Positions 16,786 through 24,647 of a DNA stretch of 64,000 nucleotides are shown here, in pieces. The stretch is taken from contig NZ_VOXE01000003.1 of the NCBI RefSeq assembly GCF_008014695.1, positions 372,001-436,000 on the forward strand, read 5' to 3'. The position numbers and the translations under genes were made by a program. The notes below the pieces were generated by a model. The model did not search any database. It was not told where the DNA came from and worked only from the letters and a program-made list of their open reading frames with translations. Position 1 is the stretch's first letter; every line of letters starts with the position of its first letter. This stretch comes from Chryseobacterium sp. (lineage in GTDB: Bacteria > Bacteroidota > Bacteroidia > Flavobacteriales > Weeksellaceae).

Positions 16786-19062
16786 ATGACTTTCGACATC
16801 GACATGATCAAAAAAGTGTATGAGCGTTATCCTGAAAGAGTTGCAGCAGCAAGAGCAGCCGTGGGAAAACCATTGACACTTTCAGAAAAAATTCTTTATA
16901 CCCACCTTTGGGAAGGCAATGCCACACAATCTTACGAAAGAGGAAATTCTTATGTAGATTTTGCTCCGGATCGTGTAGCGATGCAGGATGCAACAGCGCA
17001 AATGGCACTTCTGCAGTTTATGCAGGCCGGAAAATCTAAGGTTGCGGTTCCTTCAACTGCTCATGCCGATCACCTGATTCAGGCGAGAGTTGGAGCTGAG
17101 GCAGATTTACAGGAAGGAATCAATAAAAATTCAGAAGTTTTCAATTTTTTAAGTTCAGTTTGCGATAAATACGGAATCGGTTTCTGGAAACCAGGCGCAG
17201 GAATCATTCATCAGGTAGTTTTGGAAAATTATGCTTTTCCAGGCGGAATGATGATTGGAACTGACTCTCACACGGTAAATGCAGGAGGTTTAGGAATGGT
17301 CGCCATCGGAGTTGGTGGTGCAGATGCGGTAGATGTAATGGCCGGAATGGCGTGGGAACTTAAAATGCCGAAATTAATCGGTGTAAAATTAACCGGAAAA
17401 CTGAATGGATGGACGTCTGCAAAAGATGTTATTCTTAAAGTTGCCGGAATCCTGACCGTAAAAGGCGGAACCGGATGTATTGTTGAATATTTCGGAGAAG
17501 GGGCAAAAAATCTTTCTGCAACAGGAAAAGGAACTATTTCCAATATGGGTGCTGAAATCGGGGCAACAACTTCGACCTTCGGATATGATGATTCCATGAG
17601 AAGATATTTAGCGGCAACCGGAAGACAGGATGTTGTGGAAGCTGCCGATAAAATAGCTGAACATTTAACAGGTGACCATGAAGTTTATGAAAATCCTGAA
17701 ATGTATTTCGATCAGGTAATTGAAATCAATCTTGACGAACTGGCGCCGCATTTGAACGGACCTTTTACTCCCGATTTGGCGACTCCGGTTTCTGAATTCA
17801 GAGCAAAAGCTGAAGCGAACGGATGGCCGCTTGACGTGGAATGGGCTTTAATCGGTTCGTGTACGAATTCTTCTTACGAAGATTTGTCCAGAGCTGCTTC
17901 TATTGTTGAAGATGCAGTGGCAAAAGGCGTGAAGCCAAAAGCGATATTAGGAATCAATCCAGGCTCTGAGCAGGTGAAATTTACCGCAGAAAGAGATGGA
18001 TTCATGGATTCCTTCAGGAAATTTGAATCTGCAAGAATCTTTACAAATGCCTGCGGACCTTGTATAGGACAGTGGGACAGAGAAGGTGCTGAAAAAGGAG
18101 AAAAAAACTCCATCATTCACTCTTTCAACAGAAATTTTGCAAAAAGAGCCGACGGAAACCCAAATACACACGCTTTTGTAGCGTCTCCGGAAATGGTGGC
18201 CGCAGTAGCAATCTCAGGAAGACTTGATTTTAATCCGATCACCGATACATTAACCAATCAAAACGGGGAACAGATCAGACTGAACGAACCGAAAGGTTTT
18301 GAACTTCCTGAAAAAGGTTTTGCGGTGGATGATAACGGTTATCAGGCACCTTCAGCAGACGGTTCTCATGTTCAGGTTGCGGTGAGCCCGACTTCGGACA
18401 GACTCCAGTTACTCGAGCCTTTCCAGCCTTGGGACGAACAAAATATTACCGGAGCAAGAGTTTTGATCAAAGCGTTCGGAAAATGTACGACCGACCATAT
18501 TTCAATGGCAGGTCCGTGGCTGAAATACAGAGGTCATTTGGATAATATCTCAAACAACATGCTGATCGGCGCCATAAACGCTTACAACATGGAAACCAAT
18601 AAAGTGAAAAATACACTGACCGGTGAATACAGCGAAGTTCCGAAAGTGGCGAGAGCTTATAAAGCAGCCGGAATTCCTACGATCGTAGTTGGAGACCAGA
18701 ATTACGGTGAAGGTTCTTCACGAGAACATGCCGCCATGGAACCGAGACATCTTGGTGTGAAGGCTGTTCTCGTAAAATCTTTCGCAAGGATTCACGAGAC
18801 CAATCTTAAAAAACAGGGAATGTTGGGTCTGACTTTCCAGAACGAAGCAGATTACGACAAGTTCAGAGAAGATGATACGGTGAATTTCCTTGATTTGGAT
18901 CAGTTTGCCCCGGGAAAACCACTGACTTTGGAATTGGTTCACTCCGACGGTACAAAAGAACTTATTTTGGTAAACCACACGTATAACACGCAGCAAATTG
19001 AATGGTTTAAAGCAGGTTCAGCCTTAAATCTGATTGCAGCTGAAGCGGCAAGAAACGCATAA
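16786..19062 (+). CDS. Aconitate hydratase (mitochondrial-type)
   Basis: 758 residues, the size of mitochondrial-type aconitase rather than AcnA (about 890) or AcnB. It interconverts citrate and isocitrate in the TCA cycle with a [4Fe-4S] cluster. Cluster cysteines lie in [10 protein letters not shown] (near residue 360) and [10 protein letters not shown] (near residue 425). Substrate-site motifs include [13 protein letters not shown] and [17 protein letters not shown]. Single-gene unit, -7 box at 16745-16752, strong terminator at 19078-19108. Confidence 0.96.
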   Translation: MTFDIDMIKKVYERYPERVAAARAAVGKPLTLSEKILYTHLWEGNATQSYERGNSYVDFAPDRVAMQDATAQMALLQFMQAGKSKVAVPSTAHADHLIQARVGAEADLQEGINKNSEVFNFLSSVCDKYGIGFWKPGAGIIHQVVLENYAFPGGMMIGTDSHTVNAGGLGMVAIGVGGADAVDVMAGMAWELKMPKLIGVKLTGKLNGWTSAKDVILKVAGILTVKGGTGCIVEYFGEGAKNLSATGKGTISNMGAEIGATTSTFGYDDSMRRYLAATGRQDVVEAADKIAEHLTGDHEVYENPEMYFDQVIEINLDELAPHLNGPFTPDLATPVSEFRAKAEANGWPLDVEWALIGSCTNSSYEDLSRAASIVEDAVAKGVKPKAILGINPGSEQVKFTAERDGFMDSFRKFESARIFTNACGPCIGQWDREGAEKGEKNSIIHSFNRNFAKRADGNPNTHAFVASPEMVAAVAISGRLDFNPITDTLTNQNGEQIRLNEPKGFELPEKGFAVDDNGYQAPSADGSHVQVAVSPTSDRLQLLEPFQPWDEQNITGARVLIKAFGKCTTDHISMAGPWLKYRGHLDNISNNMLIGAINAYNMETNKVKNTLTGEYSEVPKVARAYKAAGIPTIVVGDQNYGEGSSREHAAMEPRHLGVKAVLVKSFARIHETNLKKQGMLGLTFQNEADYDKFREDDTVNFLDLDQFAPGKPLTLELVHSDGTKELILVNHTYNTQQIEWFKAGSALNLIAAEAARNA

Positions 19063-19077
19063 CACTGTGAAATTTCA

Positions 19078-19108
19078 AAAAACCGTTCAGGAAACTGAAC
19101 GGTTTTTT
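19078..19108 (+). terminator. Terminator of aconitase
   Basis: AAAAACCGTTCAG and CTGAACGGTTTTT form a 13-bp stem capped by a GAAA tetraloop, followed by T. Confidence 0.9.
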
Positions 19109-19178
19109 TATGATCAGTAACGAAAATAATTTTTTACCGTCTTATTAAATCCCTGCATTTGTAAATTAAAAAAACATT

Positions 19179-21302
19179 ATGAAAAGAGCACTTTCAGTCA
19201 TCTCAATTTTTGCATTTCTCCATAGCAATGCACAGCAGAAACCCACTCCGGATAAAGAAACAAAAATAGAGGCAGTTACCATTACCAAAGTAAAAAAGGC
19301 GGTTGAACAGAAGGCAGACAGAACTATTTTTGATTTTTCCGAACAGCCGAATTTGAATTCCGGCAGTGTAATGGAAGGTATTAAAAAACTTCCCGGTCTG
19401 ATTGTTTCCGATGTTGCAGGAATGCTGTATCAGGGAAAAATGCTGGACGTGTATTTGGATGGAAGGCCGCTGAATATTTCCAGCAATGAACTCAATGCTT
19501 TTTTGGAAGGGATGCCCGCAAATTCTGTAGAACGCGTGGAAGTAATTACGCAACCCGGTGCAGAATTTCCTGCAACATCAGGCGGCGCAATTATTAATAT
19601 CATCACGAGTAAGACCGCAAAAAATTATTTAACTGCAACCTATTCCGGGAATTACAATTTTACAAAATATGATAAATGGAGGCACCGCACCAATAATTCG
19701 GTGAGTTTGAATGCCAGAAATAAATTATTTGGATGGCAGCTCAATTTTGGACAGAATTATCGCGAAAGCATGTTAAATGCCACACAGGATGACCTTGCTG
19801 AAAGCAATGCTGACCGGATTATTCGTGGATATTTTGCAAAAAGCGCGTTCACTTTTGAATTGGGACAGGACCGGCTCTTGTTGAATTATGATATTTACCA
19901 TAATAATAACGATATCACGACCTTCAGTTCGGGTACCTTTTTGAACAATAGTTATCAATCCACAGATCTTACGAGCACCTTGAGCAACCGTCATGAAGCG
20001 GTGGCCACCTATCAAAAAAGATTTGCGGATAAATCCCAGAAACTCGATTTTAAATTTTCCTATTCAAATTCAAATTCCGGTTTCACCCAAAATAATTTGG
20101 ACGCCAACCGTACCGTCTTAGATAATTCATCGGATATGGATGTGTATAATTTTAAAGTGGATTATTCGCAGCCTCTGAATATTTTGAACGAAGGAAAAGT
20201 AGCTTTTGGTGGAATGTTCGACCGGCAGAACTTTGATACAAAAGCACAGGATATTACCAACCTGGATTATCAACGCCAGAATGTAGCGACGTATTTAGAA
20301 TTTCAGACCAAATATAAAAAATTCGATTTCATTCTTGGAACGCGGGCTGAAGATTATGATATCAGCGGTATCACCTATAATCAGCAGGAAAACCGCTATG
20401 AAGAACTTACCCCGTTTAAAAAATTCAAGTTTTTCCCGAACGCCAGTATGCAGTACAATTTGGTTCCTCAGGTGTATTTTTCCCTGAATTATAACAAAAA
20501 AATTACATTACCCAGCATTTCTGTCCTGAATCCCAACAACAACACCTACCAGAATCCCAACTCATCCATCACCGGAAATCCCGAAGTGCGGCCAACTATT
20601 TTCGATAATTACGAGGCAAAAATAAGTGCGTTTGATTATGCGTTTGTCGGATACAATGTGAGCGTAGCGAAAGATCAGGTCGTGCAGAAAATCACCAGAA
20701 GTGGTGATGTGATTTCTACTTCGCAGGTAAATGTTTCTGAAATGAAGATTCACAACTTCAATATTGGTTTGCCAATACCTTACATGATTTTTAATACGAG
20801 CATCAAAGAGATGTTGAAGTTTGACTTCAACCCCGATAAAATCAATTACCTTTATGTTTATGCAGGATATCAGATTCATCAGCTTCCCGATATTGAGACC
20901 AATGGATTCTGGATTTTCAGTCTGAATTCTCAGATCATTCTTCCTAAGGAAATTAAGTTTGTAGCCAACTTTAATTACCTCACTCCCAAAGCAAGTTATT
21001 TTTATCTGGTGGCCGATAAACCTTTTAACAATTCGCTGAACCTTAATTTTTCAAAAAAATTCATGAAAGATAAGCTGACGGTTTCACTTTATGCAGATGA
21101 TATTCTGAATTCCCAGAAAATGGCCGTGCATTCGGTGGTACAGCAGCCCTTCGTTTATCTTTCAAGCAAAAACGATTCCCGCAGATTCGGGATTTCCATC
21201 AACTATAAAATTCCGACAAAAAATAACTTAGCGAAGGAAGATCCCAATCTTTTGAATAAGGATAAAAAAGAAGAGTCAGCAGGGGAGATTACCCCTCCTT
21301 AA
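19179..21302 (+). CDS. Outer-membrane beta-barrel receptor (OMP_b-brl_3 family)
   Basis: 707 residues: a signal peptide (MKRALSVISIFAFLHSNAQ), a short plug-like region (GSVMEGIKKLPGLIVSDV..., VERVEVITQPGAEFPATSGGAIINIIT) and a long barrel matching the TonB-dependent-receptor-like outer membrane beta-barrel family. The usual N-terminal carboxypeptidase-regulatory domain is absent, as in short members. The C-terminus (residues 680-707) is a charged KEDPNLLNKDKKEES tail rather than an aromatic end strand, which is odd for a barrel. Substrate unknown. The region before the ATG carries TGCATTTG, a one-base variant of the -7 box. Confidence 0.85.
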   Translation: MKRALSVISIFAFLHSNAQQKPTPDKETKIEAVTITKVKKAVEQKADRTIFDFSEQPNLNSGSVMEGIKKLPGLIVSDVAGMLYQGKMLDVYLDGRPLNISSNELNAFLEGMPANSVERVEVITQPGAEFPATSGGAIINIITSKTAKNYLTATYSGNYNFTKYDKWRHRTNNSVSLNARNKLFGWQLNFGQNYRESMLNATQDDLAESNADRIIRGYFAKSAFTFELGQDRLLLNYDIYHNNNDITTFSSGTFLNNSYQSTDLTSTLSNRHEAVATYQKRFADKSQKLDFKFSYSNSNSGFTQNNLDANRTVLDNSSDMDVYNFKVDYSQPLNILNEGKVAFGGMFDRQNFDTKAQDITNLDYQRQNVATYLEFQTKYKKFDFILGTRAEDYDISGITYNQQENRYEELTPFKKFKFFPNASMQYNLVPQVYFSLNYNKKITLPSISVLNPNNNTYQNPNSSITGNPEVRPTIFDNYEAKISAFDYAFVGYNVSVAKDQVVQKITRSGDVISTSQVNVSEMKIHNFNIGLPIPYMIFNTSIKEMLKFDFNPDKINYLYVYAGYQIHQLPDIETNGFWIFSLNSQIILPKEIKFVANFNYLTPKASYFYLVADKPFNNSLNLNFSKKFMKDKLTVSLYADDILNSQKMAVHSVVQQPFVYLSSKNDSRRFGISINYKIPTKNNLAKEDPNLLNKDKKEESAGEITPP

Positions 21303-21343
21303 TAGTAAGAAGGAAGCTTCGGCTGTAAGTTTTGCGGAGTAAA

Positions 21344-21449
21344 TCAGTTTTCGCATGCTTCCCACACCGGATCATTTTCCGGAACCGGTGCTACAAGTTC
21401 TATTTTAAGGTCGGTTACTTGATAAAATAAATTCCAGTTTACAGGCATG
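21344..21449 (-). pseudogene. Displaced, decayed 3' end of the RluA-type pseudouridine synthase gene
   Basis: The minus strand encodes NLFYQVTDLKIELVAP... ending ENDPVWEACEN and a stop. This aligns with the C-terminus of the intact gene at 21837-22514 (ending QDDPVWKACEE). DNA identity continues upstream through AAACTGGAATT, but one extra base shifts the frame, so it cannot be the end of a working gene. It is separated from the intact copy by a 21-bp repeat array and about 390 bases. What is seen is the homology; that this is the original gene end pushed aside by an insertion is inference. Confidence 0.75.
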
Positions 21450-21476
21450 CAGAGATTCCTACGGAATGACAGATGC

Positions 21477-21685
21477 CTTCAGAAGTCATTGCCCAACTTC
21501 AGAAATCATTGCGCAAGGGTTGGAATTGATTCCGTAACCTTTAGAAATGGTCCGGCAACAGTGAGAAATGGTCCGGCAACAGTAAGAAATGGTTCGGCAA
21601 CCTCAGGAAATGGTTCGGCAACAGTAAGAAATGGTCCGGCAACGTGCAGAAATGGTCCGGCAACCTTTAGAAATGGTCCGGCAAC
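21477..21685. repeat. Tandem array of a 21-bp unit (seven clean and three degenerate copies)
   Basis: Seven consecutive units at 21539-21685 each consist of 4 variable bases plus the 17-base block AGAAATGGTCCGGCAAC, with only G/A and C/T variants. Three degenerate units (21477-21538, blocks such as AGAAGTCATTGCCCAAC) precede them. The spacing is exactly 21 bases in the clean part, two turns of B-DNA, so every block faces the same side. Units are direct, not inverted, and spacers are only 4 bases, so it is not a CRISPR array. Confidence 0.95.
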
Positions 21686-21787
21686 ATTGCCCGTCCATTT
21701 CTACAATCGATTATTCATCATTCTTGTCGATTGCTTATTATATTTATACTTAAATACAATTAATAATGTGAAATCCTAAAAATTTAA

Positions 21788-21802
21788 TCCCGAAGCGCGG
21801 GA
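21788..21802 (-). terminator. Probable terminator of the rluA-panB operon
   Basis: TCCCG/CGGGA stem with a 5-base loop, flanked by AAATTT on both sides; T-rich on the minus-strand downstream side. Weak but well placed. Confidence 0.4.
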
Positions 21803-21836
21803 AATTTTTGTGTTTTTATCGAACAGAATCACCGTA

Positions 21837-22514
21837 TTATTCTTCACACGCTTTCCACACGGGATCATCCTGAGGAACCGGTGCTACAATTTCCGTTTTC
21901 TCGTTGGTTACAGGATGAATGAATTCCAGTTTTCGGGCGTGAAGGTGAATTCCGCCATTGGGATTAGAGCGCGCGGCGCCGTATTTCAAATCTCCTTTTA
22001 TCGGAACGCCGATTTTGGACAGCTGCGCCCGGATCTGGTGATGACGCCCCGTTTCCAGATCGATTTCCAGAAGATGAAAATTATCAAGGGTTTTGATGAG
22101 CTGATAGTTCAGGATAGATTCCTTTGCGCCTTCGGTGACTTTTATAAAAACCGTGGCTTTGTTTGTTTTTTCATTTTTCTGAAGATAATGAACCAGCCTT
22201 CCGCTGTGTGGAATCATCTCTTTGGCCACTACCGCCCAGTACGTTTTTTTGATCTCACGGTTTTTCACCATCTGAGTCAGACGCGAAAGTGCTTTCGAGG
22301 TTTTGGCGTAAATCACAAGCCCTGAAGTAGGTCTGTCGATACGGTGAACGAGGCCGAGAAAAACATTTCCGGGCTTATGGTCTCTTTTTTTGATGAAATC
22401 TTTGAGCAGATCCAGTAAAGAAGCATCACCAGTCTTGTCGCCCTGAACGAGTTGTCCTGTTTTTTTATTGATCACAAGAAGATGGTTGTCTTCAAAAACA
22501 ATTTGATCCTGCAT
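21837..22514 (-). CDS. RluA-family pseudouridine synthase
   Basis: 225 residues, a compact RluA-group enzyme without an N-terminal S4 domain. The catalytic aspartate is D60 in LVHRIDRPTSG; other family motifs are GRHHQIRAQLSKIG and KYGA. It isomerises uridine to pseudouridine in rRNA or tRNA; the target site cannot be told. It lies 3 bases after the small membrane protein gene and is the last gene of panB-membrane protein-rluA. Its 3' end has a second, decayed copy at 21344-21449. Confidence 0.92.
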   Translation of the reverse strand: MQDQIVFEDNHLLVINKKTGQLVQGDKTGDASLLDLLKDFIKKRDHKPGNVFLGLVHRIDRPTSGLVIYAKTSKALSRLTQMVKNREIKKTYWAVVAKEMIPHSGRLVHYLQKNEKTNKATVFIKVTEGAKESILNYQLIKTLDNFHLLEIDLETGRHHQIRAQLSKIGVPIKGDLKYGAARSNPNGGIHLHARKLEFIHPVTNEKTEIVAPVPQDDPVWKACEE

Positions 22515-22517
22515 GAA

Positions 22518-22844
22518 TTAATTTCTGACCTGTCGCGGTCTGTTGAAGATGGAAAGGATCACGCCGCCAAAAAGGCCTGCGGTTTTCAGGAAACCTAAAT
22601 TCAAGCTCTCCGGAAGCAATGCTCCCACCACACAGAATGCGGCAGCAAGATACATTGGGTACTGCATTTTAGGGTTGGCTAAAGCCGGTGCCTGAAAAAA
22701 GAAACTGGCTCCGATCAGGATATAAAATACCCGCTGATAAAGAAGGTTATTAATCTCCGGAGAGAAAAGGTTAAACCAGCCTACGACAAGGCAGACCAGC
22801 GCGGCAATGGATAAAATACCCTGTATGGATTGTGTGTTTTTCAT
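22518..22844 (-). CDS. Small hypothetical integral membrane protein
   Basis: 108 residues, three to four hydrophobic helices (SIQGILSIAALVCLVVGW, VFYILIGASFFF, MYLAAAFCVVGALL, FLKTAGLFGGVILSIF), short basic C-terminus. No family recognised. Its ATG shares one base with the panB stop codon (TGATG) and it ends 3 bases before the pseudouridine synthase, so it sits inside a tight operon. Role unknown. Confidence 0.8.
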   Translation of the reverse strand: MKNTQSIQGILSIAALVCLVVGWFNLFSPEINNLLYQRVFYILIGASFFFQAPALANPKMQYPMYLAAAFCVVGALLPESLNLGFLKTAGLFGGVILSIFNRPRQVRN

Positions 22845-23659
22845 CAGTAACTTTCGTTTTGGTTAGGGAAATCGGCATTTTTTACATCTTTTACATACTG
22901 CGACACGGCTCCCGTAATTTCCGTATAAAGGTCGAGATATCTTCTTAAAAATTTCGGGGAAAAACCTTTGTTCATTCCCACCATATCGTGGTAAACAAGA
23001 ACCTGCCCGTCACAGTCGGGCCCGGCGCCGATTCCGATGGTTGGGATTGAAATGCTTTCAGAAACTTTTTTCGCCAAATCAGCAGGAATTTTCTCCAGAA
23101 CCAGCGCAAAACACCCCAGTTCTTCAAGAAGTTTGGCATCGCTCATTAATTTTTCAGCTTCCGCATCTTCTTTGGCTCTCACTTTATAGGTTCCGAACTG
23201 ATAAATGGACTGTGGGGTGAGCCCCAAATGTCCCATTACCGGAATTCCGGCGTTCACAATTTTGCGGATCGATTTTTCAATCTCGATACCACCTTCAATT
23301 TTAATGGCATGAGCGCCGCCTTCTTTCATCATCCGGACTGCAGACTCCAACGCTTTTTCAGAGTTGCTCTGGTACGTTCCGAACGGAAGATCTGCTACGA
23401 TCAAAGCCCTTTCAACACCGCGCACCACACATTGTGTGTGATAAATCATCTGATCCAGTGTAATCGGAAGTGTTGTGTCGAAACCAGCCATCACATTCGC
23501 TGCGGAATCGCCGATCAGAATGGAATCTACGCCGCCTGCATCCACCATTTTTGCAGTTGTAAAATCATATGCGGTAAGCATCGTGATTTTTACTTTGTCG
23601 AATTTCATTTTCCGCAAAGTTTCGGTGGTGATTTTTTTGAGTTCGGTATGAACAGACAT
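22844..23659 (-). CDS. panB: 3-methyl-2-oxobutanoate hydroxymethyltransferase
   Basis: 271 residues, standard length. PanB transfers a hydroxymethyl group from methylene-THF to alpha-ketoisovalerate, the first committed step of pantothenate/CoA synthesis. Recognised by [22 protein letters not shown]..., the metal-binding aspartates in [13 protein letters not shown] and VADLPFGTY, the catalytic glutamate in [11 protein letters not shown], and [15 protein letters not shown]. panC and panD are not nearby. First gene of the operon with the small membrane protein and the RluA enzyme. Confidence 0.96.
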   Translation of the reverse strand: MSVHTELKKITTETLRKMKFDKVKITMLTAYDFTTAKMVDAGGVDSILIGDSAANVMAGFDTTLPITLDQMIYHTQCVVRGVERALIVADLPFGTYQSNSEKALESAVRMMKEGGAHAIKIEGGIEIEKSIRKIVNAGIPVMGHLGLTPQSIYQFGTYKVRAKEDAEAEKLMSDAKLLEELGCFALVLEKIPADLAKKVSESISIPTIGIGAGPDCDGQVLVYHDMVGMNKGFSPKFLRRYLDLYTEITGAVSQYVKDVKNADFPNQNESY

Positions 23660-23722
23660 ATTTTTTCCTTTTAAGCGGGTAAAGTTATGAAGAATAATTA
23701 GAAATGGGCGATAAAGATCAAA

Positions 23723-23782
23723 ACGCAGCTGCTGCGTAAATTCCCCAATGTTTTAATGGCTAATTTCTGCTGAAATGCAGAA
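23723..23782 (-). other. Two small hairpins between crp and panB
   Basis: ACGCAG/CTGCGT with a 3-base loop (23723-23737) and TTCTGC/GCAGAA with a 6-base loop (23765-23782), in the 186 bases between the Crp/Fnr gene and panB. They could be a crp terminator plus a panB leader structure; no known RNA family recognised. Confidence 0.35.
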
Positions 23783-23845
23783 GGATTTCAAGTTTTTACA
23801 CTTAAAAATGAATTGAATCTACAGAAAAAAATACATTTAAGATTC

Positions 23846-24559
23846 TTAGATAATCACGTGTCCCAATTTAATAAGGCGGTCGTGGTTCAGGATTTTAATG
23901 TTCCTGCCTTCCACTTCAATAAGCCCATCCTGCTTGAATTCAGAAATGAGTCGGATTGCGCTTTCGGTAGCGGTTCCAATAATGTTGGCGATCTCTTCGC
24001 GGGTCAGCGAAATTTTTATGAAACCTTCTGGATCTGTGCCGAGTTTCTGTTCGAGCAGAAGTAAAATTTCGGCAAGTCGTTCCCGAACTGTTTTTTGGGC
24101 CAGAAAGGTAACGGTATTCGAGGATTCGCCCAGTTCAAAAGCGATTTTCTGCAGCATGGCGAAGGAAAGTTTCGGATCTACTTCCAGCAAATGAAGAAAG
24201 ATTTCAGATGGCAGAAACGTGGCTTCCACATCATTCATGGCTTCGGCTTTTGCCTGGAAGTTTTCGCCACAGAGCAGCGAGCGGTAACCGATGAGGTCGC
24301 CTTCCTTTATAAACCTCAGGATCTGTTCTTTACCGTAAACCCCCTGTTTTGAAAGCTTTGCGGTGCCCTTTCTGAGGAAAAAAACACCTTTCGGAACTTC
24401 CCCGTCTTCAAAAATGGTATCACCTTTGTGAAATTTCAGGATGTGTTTTGCGGAAAGATATTTGTTAAAATCTTCCGGAGACAGCATTTCTCTGAAGGAT
24501 TCTTCGTTAAAAGCACGATGCAGATTTTCTTCGATGAGGGTTTGTTTTTCGAAAGACAT
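23846..24559 (-). CDS. Crp/Fnr family transcription regulator
   Basis: 237 residues from the ATG at 24559 (MSFEKQTLIEENLHRAF); the longer frame runs into the promoter. An N-terminal cyclic-nucleotide-binding-like barrel covers about residues 30-145 (GDTIFEDGEVPKGVFFLRKGTAKL). The C-terminal winged HTH is around 165-225 (LTREEIANIIGTATESAIRLIS). The N-terminal cysteine cluster of true Fnr is missing, so it is not an Fe-S oxygen sensor of that type. The recognition helix has ExxxR rather than ExxSR. It is divergent from ccoI and has a dyad TGATAAATGTCA directly after its own -7 box. A role in controlling the cbb3 genes is inferred. Confidence 0.9.
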   Translation of the reverse strand: MSFEKQTLIEENLHRAFNEESFREMLSPEDFNKYLSAKHILKFHKGDTIFEDGEVPKGVFFLRKGTAKLSKQGVYGKEQILRFIKEGDLIGYRSLLCGENFQAKAEAMNDVEATFLPSEIFLHLLEVDPKLSFAMLQKIAFELGESSNTVTFLAQKTVRERLAEILLLLEQKLGTDPEGFIKISLTREEIANIIGTATESAIRLISEFKQDGLIEVEGRNIKILNHDRLIKLGHVII

Positions 24560-24563
24560 TTTA

Positions 24564-24575
24564 TGACATTTATCA
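24564..24575. promoter_or_regulatory. Candidate Crp/Fnr-type operator between crp and ccoI
   Basis: TGATAAATGTCA (minus-strand reading), a TGA-N6-TCA dyad. It touches the downstream edge of the crp -7 box (repressing position) and is centred about 54 bases upstream of the centre of the ccoI -7 box (activating position). It matches the site before ccoS at 10 of 12 bases. Confidence 0.5.
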
Positions 24576-24584
24576 GCAAAAATA
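24576..24584 (-). promoter_or_regulatory. Promoter of the Crp/Fnr gene
   Basis: TATTTTTGC on the minus strand, with TTG 20 bases upstream as a -33 element, 16 bases before the ATG at 24559. Confidence 0.6.
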
Positions 24585-24619
24585 GAGATTTTAAACCCCC
24601 GGCACAAATTTATTTATCA

Positions 24620-24628
24620 TAATTTTGC
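24620..24628 (+). promoter_or_regulatory. -7 box of ccoI
   Basis: TAATTTTGC, 19 bases before the TTG start of ccoI. Confidence 0.55.
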
Positions 24629-24647
24629 AGGACAAATACCCGAAAAG

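Larger units (their letters stand above)
21303..21836. other. 534-base intergenic region between the receptor and the pseudouridine synthase
   Basis: Holds, in order: 41 bases of unassigned DNA, the rluA 3' fragment (21344-21449), a short segment containing TTCCTACGGAAT (a dyad), the repeat array (21477-21685), an AT-rich stretch, and a hairpin (21788-21802). One open frame (21447-21779) runs through the array but looks accidental. Confidence 0.7.

Noticed and set aside
21477-21685. CRISPR array
   Set aside because: Repeats are 17 bases with 4-base gaps; real arrays have repeats of about 23-50 and spacers of about 25-45 bases, and there are no cas genes.
21447-21779. 110-codon open frame through the 21-bp array encoding seven RNGPAT-type heptads
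   Set aside because: A 21-base repeat keeps any frame open, the frame starts inside the rluA 3' fragment, has no promoter, and its ends are low-complexity AT-rich translation. The repeat is better described at DNA level.
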